Part shown: one piece after another, positions 9,089 to 18,289 of the stretch
Layout of the letters: every line of letters begins with the position of its first letter
How positions within the stretch are numbered: position 1 is the stretch's first letter
From: Xanthobacter autotrophicus
GTDB taxonomy: Bacteria > Pseudomonadota > Alphaproteobacteria > Rhizobiales > Xanthobacteraceae
Reading direction: 5' to 3'
Assembly (NCBI RefSeq): GCF_029991245.1
Contig: NZ_JAIVFO010000001.1
Location: 62,001 to 126,000, forward strand
DNA: 64,000 bases
Notes under the pieces: model-generated
Seen by the model: only the letters and a program-made list of their open reading frames with translations
What the model was told of the DNA's origin: nothing
The model's database searches: none
Program-made: the position numbers and the translations under genes

Positions 9089-10912
9089 TCAAGCGGTGGC
9101 GTAGAGGCTTTCGATCTCCGCCGCATACTTCTTCTGGATGTTGGAGCGCCGCACCTTCATGGTGGCGGTCACCTCGTCGTCGTCATGGTCCAGCTCCTTG
9201 GTGAGGAGGTGGAAGCGCCGGATGTGGGACACCTGAGCCAGCTGCCCGTTGGCCCTGGCGACCTCGCCCTCGATGAGAGCCCGCACCTTCGGGTTCTCCG
9301 CGAGGTTGCGGAAATTGGTGTAGGCGACGGCATTCTCCTCGGCCCATTTGCCCACGGTCTCGAAATCGATCTGGATCAGCGCCGAGACATATTTGCGCGC
9401 CTCGCCGATGACGATGCATTCCTTGATGAAGGCGCTGCCCTTAGCCACGTTCTCGATCTCGGACGGGCTCAGGTTCTTGCCCCCCGCCGTGATCATGATG
9501 TCCTTCAGGCGGTCGACGATCTTCACCTGACCGTCAATGAACTCCACCACGTCGCCGGTATGGAGCCAGCCGTCGCGCAGGGCGCTCGCGGTGGCCTCCG
9601 CGCTCTTGTAATAGCCGGCGAACACGATGCCGCCCTTCACCAGAAGCTCGCCGTGCTCGCCGCGGGCAAGGCTCACCCCCTCCGCCGCCGGTCCCACGCA
9701 GCCGGGCACGAGGTTGGACAGGCGCTGACCGGTGGCCATGCCGCTGGTCTCGGTGGCGCCATAGACCTCGATGAGCGGCACCCCGATGGTGCGGAAGAAG
9801 CGCACGATGTGGGGCGAGATGGGCGCCGCCCCGGTCATGGCCACCTTCGCCTTGCGCAGGCCGATGAAATTCTGCAGCGCCCGGAAGAACAGCAGCCAGC
9901 CGACGAAGAACACCGCCCGCTGGTACAGCGTCCTTTTCTCCGGCGCGATCTCGGCGAAGGGCTGGCACGCCGCCATGAGGCGCTCGAAAGCGAAGCGGCG
10001 CACCCCGCCGGCCTCCAGCATCTTGATGTAGATGGAGGCGTGCAGCTTCTCCCAGATGCGCGGCACGCCGAGGAACATGCTCGGCGCCACCTCCCGCAGG
10101 TCCTCCTGGATGGTGCGGATGGACTCGCCGAAATTCACCTGCGAGCCGAGATAGAGCGGCGCCATGGTGGTGAGCATCTGCTCGGCCACATGGCACAGGG
10201 GCAGGTAGGAGACGTGGGTGGTATCGGCATCAAGCCCCAGCCGCTCGGCGATGGCGATGGCCTGCGCCCTGAGGTTCGCATAGGTGAGCATGGCCCCCTT
10301 CGGCTTGCCGGTGGAGCCGGAGGTGTAGATCATCAGCGCGATATCGGCGAGGGACTGACGCGCCAGCACCTCGTCCATGAGGCCGGGATGGGCTTGGCGG
10401 TGCCGCTCGCCTTCCGCCACGAGGTCGTCGAACGACAGCACGGTGCCCGGCGCGTAGGCGCGCAGGCCCTTCTTCTCCAGCACCACGATGTGCGTCAGCA
10501 GGGGCAGTTCGGCCCGCCGCTCCAGCACCTTGTCCACCTGCTCCTGGTCCTCGCACACCACGATCTGCGTGTCCGAATGGCCGAGCACATAGGCCACCTC
10601 ATTGGCCGGGCTGGTGGGATAGACCCCCACCGTCACCGCCCCCACGAGGCCGGCGCCGAGCTGGGCCAGCACCCATTCGACCCGGTTTTCCGAGAGCACC
10701 GCCACATGGCCGCCTGCGCCAAGGCCGAGCGCGCGCAGGCCGTGGCCGACGGCGGCGGCGCGGGCGAAATAGTCCCGGAACGAGACCGGATTCCAGATGC
10801 CGAAATCCTTCTGGCGGATGGCGGTACGGTCCGGCTGGCGCTGGGCGTGGAGGCGCAGCATCTGCGGCAAGGTCAGGTCGGGAAAATCGGGTGCGGTCAT
10901 CGCGGGGTCCAT
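9089..10912 (-). CDS. Long-chain-type acyl-CoA synthetase (AMP-binding)
   Basis: A 607-residue adenylate-forming enzyme. Core motifs are YTSGSTGKPKGAM (phosphate loop, near residue 195), YGATETSG (near 380), HTGDVVEF (near 460) and DRLKDIMITAGGKNLSP (hinge, near 478). Length and the C-terminal extension match the FadD15/long-chain ACS group. It activates a carboxylic acid to an acyl-CoA at the cost of ATP. It is the last gene of the liv-type ABC operon, 10 bases after livF, so it probably activates the imported acid. ATG 10912 was used; ATG 10900 is an equally possible start. Confidence 0.9.
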   Translation of the reverse strand: MDPAMTAPDFPDLTLPQMLRLHAQRQPDRTAIRQKDFGIWNPVSFRDYFARAAAVGHGLRALGLGAGGHVAVLSENRVEWVLAQLGAGLVGAVTVGVYPTSPANEVAYVLGHSDTQIVVCEDQEQVDKVLERRAELPLLTHIVVLEKKGLRAYAPGTVLSFDDLVAEGERHRQAHPGLMDEVLARQSLADIALMIYTSGSTGKPKGAMLTYANLRAQAIAIAERLGLDADTTHVSYLPLCHVAEQMLTTMAPLYLGSQVNFGESIRTIQEDLREVAPSMFLGVPRIWEKLHASIYIKMLEAGGVRRFAFERLMAACQPFAEIAPEKRTLYQRAVFFVGWLLFFRALQNFIGLRKAKVAMTGAAPISPHIVRFFRTIGVPLIEVYGATETSGMATGQRLSNLVPGCVGPAAEGVSLARGEHGELLVKGGIVFAGYYKSAEATASALRDGWLHTGDVVEFIDGQVKIVDRLKDIMITAGGKNLSPSEIENVAKGSAFIKECIVIGEARKYVSALIQIDFETVGKWAEENAVAYTNFRNLAENPKVRALIEGEVARANGQLAQVSHIRRFHLLTKELDHDDDEVTATMKVRRSNIQKKYAAEIESLYATA

Positions 10913-10922
10913 TGGCGGGCGC

Positions 10923-11741
10923 TCACGAAAGCCAGCGCTTGCGGCGCTTGTAATGCTTGATGTCGCGGTAGCTTTTTTCGCCCCGCTCCCCGGCCATGCC
11001 GAGATAGAATTCGCGCACGTCCTCGTCCGCCATCAGCCGCTCGGTCGGGCCGTCGAGCACGATCTTGCCGGTCTCCATGATGTAGCCGTAGTGGGAGACG
11101 GCCAGCGCCACGGCGGCGTTCTGCTCCACCAGCAGCATGGAGACGCCGCGCTCGCGATTGATGCGGGCGATGATGGTGAAGATCTCCTCCACCAGCTTCG
11201 GCGACAGGCCCAGCGACGGCTCGTCCAGCAGGATGAGCTTGGGCTCGGCCACCAGCGCCCGGCCGATGGCGAGCATCTGCTGCTCGCCGCCGGACAGATA
11301 CCCGGCCCGCCCGCTCCTGCGCTCATAGAGGCGGGGGAAATAGGCATAGACCGCATCGAACGAGGCGGGCTTTCCCGCCCGCCCGGTGAGGGCATAGGTG
11401 GCGGCGACGAGGTTTTCCTCCACCGTGAGGTCCTCGAAGATGCGCCGGCCCTCCATGACGTGGAACAGCCCGCGCCGCACCAGCCCATGGGGCGTGAGCG
11501 CGGCGAGCGGCGCGCCGTCGAACGCGATGGCGCCCGCCGTCACCGCGCCGTCCTCCAGCTGGAGCAGGTTGGACACCGCCTTCAGCGTGGTGGACTTGCC
11601 GGCCCCGTTGGAGCCGAGCAGGGCCACCACCTGCCCCTCTTCCACCCGCAAGGAGAGGCCGCGAAGCACCTGGACCGTCCGATTGTAGACGACCTCGATA
11701 TTGCTGATTTCCAGTATGGGCTTCGCGGTCATCTTCATCAC
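10923..11741 (-). CDS. livF: Branched-chain-type ABC transporter ATP-binding protein (LivF)
   Basis: A 272-residue ABC ATPase with Walker A GSNGAGKST (near residue 44), signature LSGGEQQMLAIGRAL (near 148) and Walker B LILLDEPSLGLSP (near 168); the Q-loop is within the HVMEGRRIFEDL region typical of LivF. The start is a GTG (11741) that overlaps the binding-protein stop in a GTGA; ATGs at 11738 and 11732 are alternatives. The C-terminal tail (KSYRDIKHYKRRKRW) is unusually basic and longer than in canonical LivF. It energises the LivHM-type permeases encoded upstream on the same strand. Confidence 0.93.
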   Translation of the reverse strand: MMKMTAKPILEISNIEVVYNRTVQVLRGLSLRVEEGQVVALLGSNGAGKSTTLKAVSNLLQLEDGAVTAGAIAFDGAPLAALTPHGLVRRGLFHVMEGRRIFEDLTVEENLVAATYALTGRAGKPASFDAVYAYFPRLYERRSGRAGYLSGGEQQMLAIGRALVAEPKLILLDEPSLGLSPKLVEEIFTIIARINRERGVSMLLVEQNAAVALAVSHYGYIMETGKIVLDGPTERLMADEDVREFYLGMAGERGEKSYRDIKHYKRRKRWLS

Positions 11742-12928
11742 TTCTTCAGGCTGATCCAGTCGGAGGCCGGCTTCATCTGCTTTTCGGCGGCGCTATAGGA
11801 ATAGATGCGGCCCACCGGCACCGAATTGCCCGGGATGGAGATCGGCACGCCGATGATGCCGCCGGTGTCGAAATCCTTGATGGTGTTGAGCGACGCCTTG
11901 AGGTTTTTCGCGTCCAGCGCCTTGCCCGCCTCCAGCGTGCGCTTCGCCGCCTCGGTCATCAGCATGGCGGTGAGGAAGCCCTGCATGTAGCCCGTGGCCT
12001 GATAGGTGGGCCGAAGCTTGCGGATCTTCTCCAGAATGGGCGCGTCCGGGGCGGTGTCGTAATAATAGCGATAGGGCATCACCCCCATGTAGCCGTCGGC
12101 CGGCGCGCCCACATTAGCCCACAGGGAATTGTCCATGGACCAGAAGGTGCCCATGAACCGGCTCTTCAGCCCCAGCTGCTTGGCCTGCGACAGAAATTCC
12201 GGCAGCGGCGCCAGCACGTAGCCGTGGAAGATGGTGAAGTCCGGATTGGCGCGGCGCAGCTTCAGGATCTCAGTGGAGACGTCCACCGCGGTGGGCGGGG
12301 TGACGATCTGCCCGACCACGTCCAACCCCATCTCCTTCGCCCGCTTCACGCTCGCCTCGATGGGGTCGCGGCCGAACTCGGTGTCCGAGTTCACGAAGAC
12401 GATTTTCGCGCCCTTCTGCTGCTTGGCGATGTATTCGAGCAGGATGGCGATCATCTCCACGTAGTCGGGACCGGCCATGAACTGGAACGGATACTTTTCC
12501 GGATTGTTCAGCTCGCTGCCGAAGGAGGCCCCCGCCATGAGGATGGAGCCGCGGCGGTTCAGTTCCTCGTTGATGGTCTTCGCAAAGCCCGTGCTGTCGC
12601 CATAGTAGAGGTGGATGTCGTTCTGGGTGGTGAGCTTGTTGAAGACCGCCACCGACTGGTCCACCTTGTAGGCGGTGTCCTCATAGGCAAGCCGCAGCTT
12701 GCGGCCAGCGACGCCGCCCGCCTCGTTGGCGATCTTCACGAAATCCGAGATGCCCGCCTCGATGGCGACGCCGGCGAAGGCAAACACCCCGGTGAGCGGG
12801 ATGGAGCCGCCGATCACCAGCTCCTTCTCGTCGGCGAAGGCGGAAAGGGTGGACAGGAACGTGGATGCAAGGCCCGCCGTGGCGGCAAGGCCCAGGATAT
12901 GGCGTCGGTTCAGGTCCGTCATTGGCAT
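11738..12928 (-). CDS. Branched-chain-type ABC transporter substrate-binding protein
   Basis: A 396-residue periplasmic type I binding protein. It begins with a Tat-like signal peptide (NRRHILGLAA, then a hydrophobic run ending around AFADEKE) and continues with the LivK-type fold opening KELVIGGSIPLTGVFAFAGV. Proteins of this family bind amino acids, but several alphaproteobacterial members bind aromatic acids such as phenylpropanoids, and the acyl-CoA synthetase downstream favours an organic acid here. The gene sits between livM and livF, rather than first, and overlaps livF by 4 bases. The ligand is unknown. Confidence 0.9.
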   Translation of the reverse strand: MPMTDLNRRHILGLAATAGLASTFLSTLSAFADEKELVIGGSIPLTGVFAFAGVAIEAGISDFVKIANEAGGVAGRKLRLAYEDTAYKVDQSVAVFNKLTTQNDIHLYYGDSTGFAKTINEELNRRGSILMAGASFGSELNNPEKYPFQFMAGPDYVEMIAILLEYIAKQQKGAKIVFVNSDTEFGRDPIEASVKRAKEMGLDVVGQIVTPPTAVDVSTEILKLRRANPDFTIFHGYVLAPLPEFLSQAKQLGLKSRFMGTFWSMDNSLWANVGAPADGYMGVMPYRYYYDTAPDAPILEKIRKLRPTYQATGYMQGFLTAMLMTEAAKRTLEAGKALDAKNLKASLNTIKDFDTGGIIGVPISIPGNSVPVGRIYSYSAAEKQMKPASDWISLKK

Positions 12929-12982
12929 GTCCTCCGTGTCTTGTTCGTTCTTGTGTTTTGCTTTGGCGTTGGCGCGCTTGGG

Positions 12983-14026
12983 TCAGGTCTTGAACGGCCA
13001 CAAGTGGAAGAAGCGGCGGATGCGGCGCACGATCTCCGCCAGCCCCTGCGGCTCGAACACCAGGAAAAAGACGATGAGCGCGCCGAACACGATGGTGCGC
13101 ACCGGCGACAGCGCCGCCCCCGCATTGGGGAAGACGGGACCCAGCCACTCCACCACATATTTCAGCAGCTCCGGCACCAGCGTCATGAAGGCGGCGCCGA
13201 GGATGGGGCCGAGGATGGTGCCGAGCCCGCCCACGATCACCGCCGCCAGGAAGAAGATGGAGGTGGCGAAGGGAAAGCTTTCCGGCGTCACCACGCGGAA
13301 GAAATAGGCCCACATGCCCCCCGCCACCCCGGCGTAGAAGGACGACAGGGCAAAGCTCATGAGCTTGTACTGTAAAAGCGGAATGCCCAGCACTTCGGCG
13401 GAGATGTCGCGATCGCGGATGGCGATGAAGGCGCGGCCGATGCGGGTGCGGAACAGGTTCGCCGCGCCCAGCACCATCACCGCCGTGATGGGCACGATGA
13501 CGAAGTAGAGCGCGAACGGCGAGGCCAGCTCGATGCCGAAGAGGCGCGCCGGCGCCACGTTCACCCCGCTCATGCCGCCTGTCACCGACACCCAGTGGGT
13601 GAAGACGAAATGCAGGATGAAGGAGGCGGCGATGGTGGCGATGGCGAGATACAGCCCCTTCACCCGCAGGCTCGGCACCCCCACCAGCACGCCCACCGCC
13701 GCCGCGACCAGCCCCGCCGCGAAGATGTTGAGAAGGAAGGGCGTGCCCAGATGCCCGTCGAGGAACGCCACCGCATAGGCGCCGACCGCCATGAAGGCGG
13801 CCTGCCCGAGGCTCACCAGGCCGGTGTAGCCGGTGAGGATGTTGAGCCCGGTCGCGCTCGCCACGTTGATGGCGACGAGGCAGGCCAGGTACAGCCAGTA
13901 GGCGTTCAGCACGAACGGCGCCAGCACCAGCACGAGGGCAAGGATGATCATCCACGCCCGTTGCGTGTTCGTGGTCAGAAGGCCCTCGTCGGCGACGTAG
14001 GTTTCCTTGGCGGTGGCGATGCGCAT
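12983..14026 (-). CDS. livM: Branched-chain-type ABC transporter permease (LivM)
   Basis: A 347-residue inner-membrane permease with about nine or ten hydrophobic segments. The family stretch LTGYTGLVSLGQAAFMAVGAY is near residue 65 and GGLGTILGPILGAAFM near 270. The ATG at 14026 overlaps the livH stop in an ATGA, so the two permeases are translationally coupled; longer upstream frames are out-of-frame livH. It pairs with LivH to form the translocation channel for the substrate delivered by the neighbouring binding protein. Confidence 0.94.
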   Translation of the reverse strand: MRIATAKETYVADEGLLTTNTQRAWMIILALVLVLAPFVLNAYWLYLACLVAINVASATGLNILTGYTGLVSLGQAAFMAVGAYAVAFLDGHLGTPFLLNIFAAGLVAAAVGVLVGVPSLRVKGLYLAIATIAASFILHFVFTHWVSVTGGMSGVNVAPARLFGIELASPFALYFVIVPITAVMVLGAANLFRTRIGRAFIAIRDRDISAEVLGIPLLQYKLMSFALSSFYAGVAGGMWAYFFRVVTPESFPFATSIFFLAAVIVGGLGTILGPILGAAFMTLVPELLKYVVEWLGPVFPNAGAALSPVRTIVFGALIVFFLVFEPQGLAEIVRRIRRFFHLWPFKT

Positions 14027-14904
14027 CAGAGCCGCTCGATTTCCACGGTGCCGAACAGGCCGTAGGGCCGGATCATCAGCCCCGCGATGAGGAGGGAGAA
14101 GGTGGTGACCAGCTTGAACTCGCCGCCGAGGAAGGTGCCCGCCCAGGCCTCCACGAGGCCGATGAGCAGGCCCCCCACCAGCGCCCCGAGCACCGAATCC
14201 AGCCCGCCGATGATCACCACCACCAGCGCCGAGAGGCCGAACACCCCCATGGTGGGCGAGATGCCGCCGATGGCGCCCACCAGGATGCCCGCCCCCGCCG
14301 CGGTGGCGCAGGCGACGATCCAGGCCAGGGAGAACACGCCGGGCACGTTGATGCCGCAGGAATAGGCCGCCGCCTGGTCGCTGGCGGTGGCCCGCAGCGC
14401 CACGCCGCCGCGCCAGAAGCGGAACAGCAGCAGGAACAAGGTGATGACCACCCCCGCCACGCCGAAGCCGATGGCGATCTTGCGCGAGACATAGGCCTCG
14501 CCGATGAACACCGGCGTCGCGCCCATGAAGTCCGGCAGCGCACGCGGATCGGTGTTCCACACCAGCTCCACCGCGCCCATGAGCACCGAGCCGAGCCCCA
14601 CCGTGACCATGAAGACGGAGATGGGCGTCTCCCCCAGCATGGGCCGGATCAGCGCCCGCTCCACCAGCGCCCCCACCACGCCGCCGCCGGCGATGGCGAG
14701 CGGGATGGCGGCCCACACCGGCAGGCCGAAGCCGGCGGAAAAGGCGAAGAACAGATAGCCGCCGAGCATGAGGATCTCGCCGACCGCCAGGTTGATGACC
14801 CGCGTCGCCTTGTAGATCAGCACGAAGGCGAGCGCGGTGAGCGCCAGCAGCGCCCCGGAGCCGAGGCCCGCCAGCGTCACCTCGGCGAAGAACAGCCAGT
14901 CCAT
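14026..14904 (-). CDS. livH: Branched-chain-type ABC transporter permease (LivH)
   Basis: A 292-residue inner-membrane permease with about eight hydrophobic segments. The N-terminal LAGLGSGALLALTALAFVLIY and the VINLAVGEILMLGGY motif near residue 40, with GGLDSVLGALVGGLLIGLVE near 235, are typical of LivH. The ATG at 14904 overlaps the livG stop (ATGA), and its own stop overlaps livM, so livG, livH and livM form one tightly coupled unit. Confidence 0.94.
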   Translation of the reverse strand: MDWLFFAEVTLAGLGSGALLALTALAFVLIYKATRVINLAVGEILMLGGYLFFAFSAGFGLPVWAAIPLAIAGGGVVGALVERALIRPMLGETPISVFMVTVGLGSVLMGAVELVWNTDPRALPDFMGATPVFIGEAYVSRKIAIGFGVAGVVITLFLLLFRFWRGGVALRATASDQAAAYSCGINVPGVFSLAWIVACATAAGAGILVGAIGGISPTMGVFGLSALVVVIIGGLDSVLGALVGGLLIGLVEAWAGTFLGGEFKLVTTFSLLIAGLMIRPYGLFGTVEIERL

Positions 14905-15746
14905 CAGGCGGCCTCCCCGATGGCGGAGAGGCGCCGCATCAGCTCGGCCGGGTTGCCGCTGCCGAGATAGGCGGCGGCCACCTGCGGATCGCCCTGCACC
15001 TGCGCCGGCGGGCCCTGCGCGATCACCTTGCCGAAATTGAGCACCACCACATGGTCGGAGATGTCCATCACCATGCCCATGTCGTGCTCCACCATGAGGA
15101 TGGAGATGCCCCACTCCTCCTTCACGTCGAGGATGAAGCGGGCCATGTCCTCGGTCTCCTCGCGGTTCATGCCCGCCACCGGCTCGTCGAGCATGAGCAG
15201 GCGCGGCCGCATGGCCAGCGCCCGGGCCAGTTCCACCCGCTTCTGCAGGCCGTAGGAGAGCGAGGCGACCGGCTTGTTGCGGATATGGTCGATCTCGAGG
15301 AAATCGATGATCTGCCGCTCCACCTCGGCCCGCAGCTCCATCTCCTCGCGCCGGGCCGCGCTCCAATAGGCCAGCGCCTGCAGCAGGTTGGTGCGCATGT
15401 GGGCGTGGCGGCCGAGCTTGATGTTGTCGAGCACGGTCATGCCCTTGAACAGGGCGATGTTCTGGAAGGTGCGCGCCAGCCCGGCCCTGGCCCGCGCCGG
15501 CGGATGGGTGTGGGTGATGTCCTGCCCGTCAAGGCGGATATGGCCTTCGCGCGGCCGGTAGAAGCCGGAGATGCAGTTGAAGAGCGAGGTCTTGCCGGCG
15601 CCGTTCGGCCCGATGAGGGCGGTGATGGTGCCGGGCCGCACCTCGAACGACACATCGGTGAGCGCCTTGAGCCCGCCGAACGACAGGCTGAGGCCGGACA
15701 CCGCCAGATGGGCGGGCGCGAGGGTGCCGGGCGCGGGGCGCGTCAT
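14904..15746 (-). CDS. livG: Branched-chain-type ABC transporter ATP-binding protein (LivG)
   Basis: A 280-residue ABC ATPase with Walker A GPNGAGKTSLFN (near residue 48), the LivG-specific LARTFQNIALFKGMTVLDN Q-loop region, signature LSYGLQKRVELARAL (near 170) and Walker B LLMLDEPVAGMN, followed by the VEHDMGMVMDISD switch-histidine segment. It is the first transporter gene of the operon and lies 162 bases after the GntR regulator gene. The intervening stretch (15747-15908) has no clear promoter, so it may be co-transcribed with the regulator. Confidence 0.94.
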   Translation of the reverse strand: MTRPAPGTLAPAHLAVSGLSLSFGGLKALTDVSFEVRPGTITALIGPNGAGKTSLFNCISGFYRPREGHIRLDGQDITHTHPPARARAGLARTFQNIALFKGMTVLDNIKLGRHAHMRTNLLQALAYWSAARREEMELRAEVERQIIDFLEIDHIRNKPVASLSYGLQKRVELARALAMRPRLLMLDEPVAGMNREETEDMARFILDVKEEWGISILMVEHDMGMVMDISDHVVVLNFGKVIAQGPPAQVQGDPQVAAAYLGSGNPAELMRRLSAIGEAA

Positions 15747-15908
15747 GGCCGCTCCCTAAATGGCATGGCGGCGCAGAGGCGCGGCCCGGCGCGAACGGCC
15801 GAGTTCAGCGTGGTCAAGGCGTTTCCCCTCCCAAGGGTACCCAACACGGTCTGTTGCGACCCGTCCCCGGTTCTGTCCGGGAATCTTTGACAAACGTTCG
15901 CCGCCGCC

Positions 15909-16685
15909 TCAGAGGGCGGAGCGGCTCAAGGCGTAACGCGCGAAGATGCGCTCCACCGGCGCGTCGATCTCGCGGCCGGCGCGCACGAAGCCCTTGCGCC
16001 AGTCCACCAGGTGGCGGCGCATCCACAGCCGCGCGCCATCGAGGTCGCGCGCTTTTATGGCGTCGATGATCCTGCGGTGCGCCTCCACCATGCGCGGCCC
16101 GCCCTCCGGCACCCGCCGGCAGATCATCTCGGATGAGGGAAAGAACAGCAGCGCCGCCGGCTCGCGCGCCAGCTCCAGCACCCGGTTCCGGGAGGCATGG
16201 GCCACCAGCGCATGGAATTCGGTGTCGATCTCCGACAGCAGCACCGGATTGCCGATGGCCTGCTCGATGCGGGACTGGTTGGCCTCCAGCGCCGCGATGA
16301 TCTCCTCGTCCGCATGGGCCACCGCCCCTTCCACCGCCCCCACCTCCAGGATCAGCGCGGTATCGAACAATTCGCGGAAGGTCACATCCTGCAGCACCAG
16401 CGCGCGGCTCATGCGGCTGGAGAGGGCATCGTAGCGCGGCTCGCACACAAAGAGCTTGCGCCCCGCCTCCCGCCGCACGAGACCGCCCTGCTCCAGCACG
16501 CGGATGCCCTCGCGCACGGTGGAGCGGTTGACGCCGAACTGCCGGACCAGCGCCGCCTCGGTGCCGATCTCGTCCCCCGGACGCAGGCGGCCGGACACGA
16601 TCTCGGCCTCGATGGCTTCGGCGACCATTTCGTAGGCCGAAGGCACCCGGATGCGATCGAAACGGTCGGCAATCGTGTCGGACAT
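15909..16685 (-). CDS. FadR/GntR-family regulator (FCD domain)
   Basis: A 258-residue transcription factor. Residues 10-75 form the GntR winged helix (AIEAEIVSGRLRPGDEIGTE, then VNRSTVREGIRVLEQGGLV). The C-terminal helical FCD domain carries FRELFDTALILEVGAVEGAV and the metal-ligand histidines in the EFHALVAHAS and VEAHRRIIDAI regions. FCD regulators usually sense organic acids and are released from DNA by them. Its own promoter holds a consensus FadR-type operator, which suggests autoregulation. It lies between the two 2-hydroxyacid dehydrogenases and the liv-type importer and probably controls one or both. Confidence 0.92.
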   Translation of the reverse strand: MSDTIADRFDRIRVPSAYEMVAEAIEAEIVSGRLRPGDEIGTEAALVRQFGVNRSTVREGIRVLEQGGLVRREAGRKLFVCEPRYDALSSRMSRALVLQDVTFRELFDTALILEVGAVEGAVAHADEEIIAALEANQSRIEQAIGNPVLLSEIDTEFHALVAHASRNRVLELAREPAALLFFPSSEMICRRVPEGGPRMVEAHRRIIDAIKARDLDGARLWMRRHLVDWRKGFVRAGREIDAPVERIFARYALSRSAL

Positions 16686-16701
16686 GACAGCGTTTTTCCG
16701 C

Positions 16702-16714
16702 TTTGTCCGACAAA
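16702..16714. promoter_or_regulatory. GntR/FadR-type operator palindrome
   Basis: TTTGTCCGACAAA is a perfect 13-bp palindrome about a central C. It matches the TNGT-N3-ACNA core recognised by FadR-subfamily GntR proteins. It is 17 bases upstream of the GntR start codon, in the expected -10/+1 zone, so autorepression is likely. Confidence 0.65.
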
Positions 16715-16742
16715 CGGTCTCATTGCCGCACGGGCTTGTCAA
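16714..16742 (-). promoter_or_regulatory. Candidate promoter of the GntR gene
   Basis: TTGACA on the minus strand (16742-16737) is a perfect -35 element; the best-placed -10 (near 16719-16714, GACCGT) is poor and runs into the operator. This layout fits a repressible promoter in a high-GC alphaproteobacterium. Confidence 0.4.
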
Positions 16743-16825
16743 GAGCCCGCACGCGCGCCGTCCCGCGCCCCGGGCCAGCCGGGCCGCGCCTGCGGTGTCG
16801 ACGGGTTTTTCGGCTGCCTGCCGCC

Positions 16826-18289
16826 CTACGGCTGCGCCCGCAGCACCTTGCCCGGGTTCATCAGGCCGTGGGGATCGAGCGCACTTTTCAGAGCCCACAT
16901 CAGGTCCAGCTCCACCGCCGACTTGTAATGCTCCGCCTCGGCGACGCGCAGCTGGCCGAGGCCGTGCTCGGCGCTGATGGAGCCGCCGAGGGCGGCAACC
17001 ACATCATGGACGATGCGGTTGATCTCGCCCTGCCGCGCCGCCCGCGTCGCCTCGCTCCAGTCCCGTGGAACGATGGGATTGTAGTGGAGGTTGCCGTCGC
17101 CCACATGGCCGAAGGCGAAAGGCAGGATGCCGGGAAAGGCCCGCTGGAGCGCCGTGTCGGCGCGGGCGATGAAGTCCGGGATGGCCGAGACCGGCACGCT
17201 GATGTCGTGCTTCACCCCGCGCCCGGCGTGCTTCTGGGCCTCGGCCTGCGCCTCGCGCAAGCCCCAGAGCCGGCGGCGCTGCTCGCCGGAGGCGGCGACA
17301 ACCGCATCCTCCACCAGCCCCTCCTCCAGACCGGCTTCGAGCATTCCATCCAGCGCCTGCCGCAGCCCGTCGCCCTCCGCCTGCCCGCTCGCCTCGATCA
17401 GCAGATACCAGGCGTGCCGACCGGCGAAGGGAGAGGACAGCCCCGGCACCGCCGCAACCGCGAAATCAAGGCTCGGCGCGCGCATCAGCTCGAACGCCGA
17501 CAGCCCCTCGCCGAGCCGCGCGCGGGCAAGGCCCAGAAGGCGGATGGCGGCAGCGGCGTCGGCGATCCCGGCCATGGCCGTCTCCACCACCCGGGGGCGC
17601 GGGAACAGCCGCAGGACGGCGGCGGTGATGATGCCGAGCGTGCCTTCCGAGCCGATGAAGACCTGCTTCATGTCGTAGCCGGCCGTGTCCTTGCGCAGGC
17701 CGCGCAAGGCGTCGAAGACGCGCCCGTCCGGCAGCACCGCCTCGATGCCGAGGGTCAACGCACGCATGGTGCCGTAGCGCAGAACCTGCGTGCCGCCCGC
17801 ATTGGTGGCAAGGTTGCCGCCGATGCGGCACGAGCCCTCCGAGGCCAGCGACAGCGGGAACAGACGGTCGACGGCCTGCGCCGCCTGCTGCACCTCGGCG
17901 AGGGTGACGCCGGCCTCCACGGTGAGGGTATCGTTAGCCCCATCCACGGCCCGCACCCGCCGCATGCGGTCAAGGGCGATGATGACGGCACGGCCCGAGT
18001 CATCCGGCTGCGCGCCGCCGGCCAAGCCGGTATTGCCGCCCTGCGGAACCATGGGGATGCGCGCCTGCGCGCACGTCGCCACCACCTGCGCCACCTGCGC
18101 CGTGGAGGCCGGGCGCAGCACGAGGGCCGCCTCGCCCCGGAAGGCGCCGCCGAAGCCCACGCGGAAGGGCTCCATCTCCTCCGGTTCCTCAAGGATGCCC
18201 GCGGGGCCGACAATCTCCTTAAGACGGCTCAAGGCACCTTCCATAGGCGCGGTGGACGCAGCGGCCGCGGTGGCGCGAACTCCCGTCAC
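16826..18289 (-). CDS. FAD-linked D-2-hydroxyacid (lactate/glycolate-type) dehydrogenase
   Basis: A 487-residue flavoenzyme of the VAO/PCMH fold. The FAD-binding domain has VPQGGNTGLAGGAQPDDSG (near residue 100), SEGSCRIGGNLATNAGGTQVLRYG and GSEGTLGIITAAVLRLFP; the C-terminal cap has HVGDGNLHYNPIV and AEHGLGQLR, metal- and substrate-binding motifs of D-lactate/D-2-hydroxyglutarate dehydrogenases. GTG 18289 is preferred because it overlaps the preceding stop (GTGA) and has GGGAGA six bases upstream; ATG 18244 would give 472 residues. It is co-transcribed with the FMN dehydrogenase, so the pair can oxidise both enantiomers of a 2-hydroxyacid. Confidence 0.9.
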   Translation of the reverse strand: MTGVRATAAAASTAPMEGALSRLKEIVGPAGILEEPEEMEPFRVGFGGAFRGEAALVLRPASTAQVAQVVATCAQARIPMVPQGGNTGLAGGAQPDDSGRAVIIALDRMRRVRAVDGANDTLTVEAGVTLAEVQQAAQAVDRLFPLSLASEGSCRIGGNLATNAGGTQVLRYGTMRALTLGIEAVLPDGRVFDALRGLRKDTAGYDMKQVFIGSEGTLGIITAAVLRLFPRPRVVETAMAGIADAAAAIRLLGLARARLGEGLSAFELMRAPSLDFAVAAVPGLSSPFAGRHAWYLLIEASGQAEGDGLRQALDGMLEAGLEEGLVEDAVVAASGEQRRRLWGLREAQAEAQKHAGRGVKHDISVPVSAIPDFIARADTALQRAFPGILPFAFGHVGDGNLHYNPIVPRDWSEATRAARQGEINRIVHDVVAALGGSISAEHGLGQLRVAEAEHYKSAVELDLMWALKSALDPHGLMNPGKVLRAQP

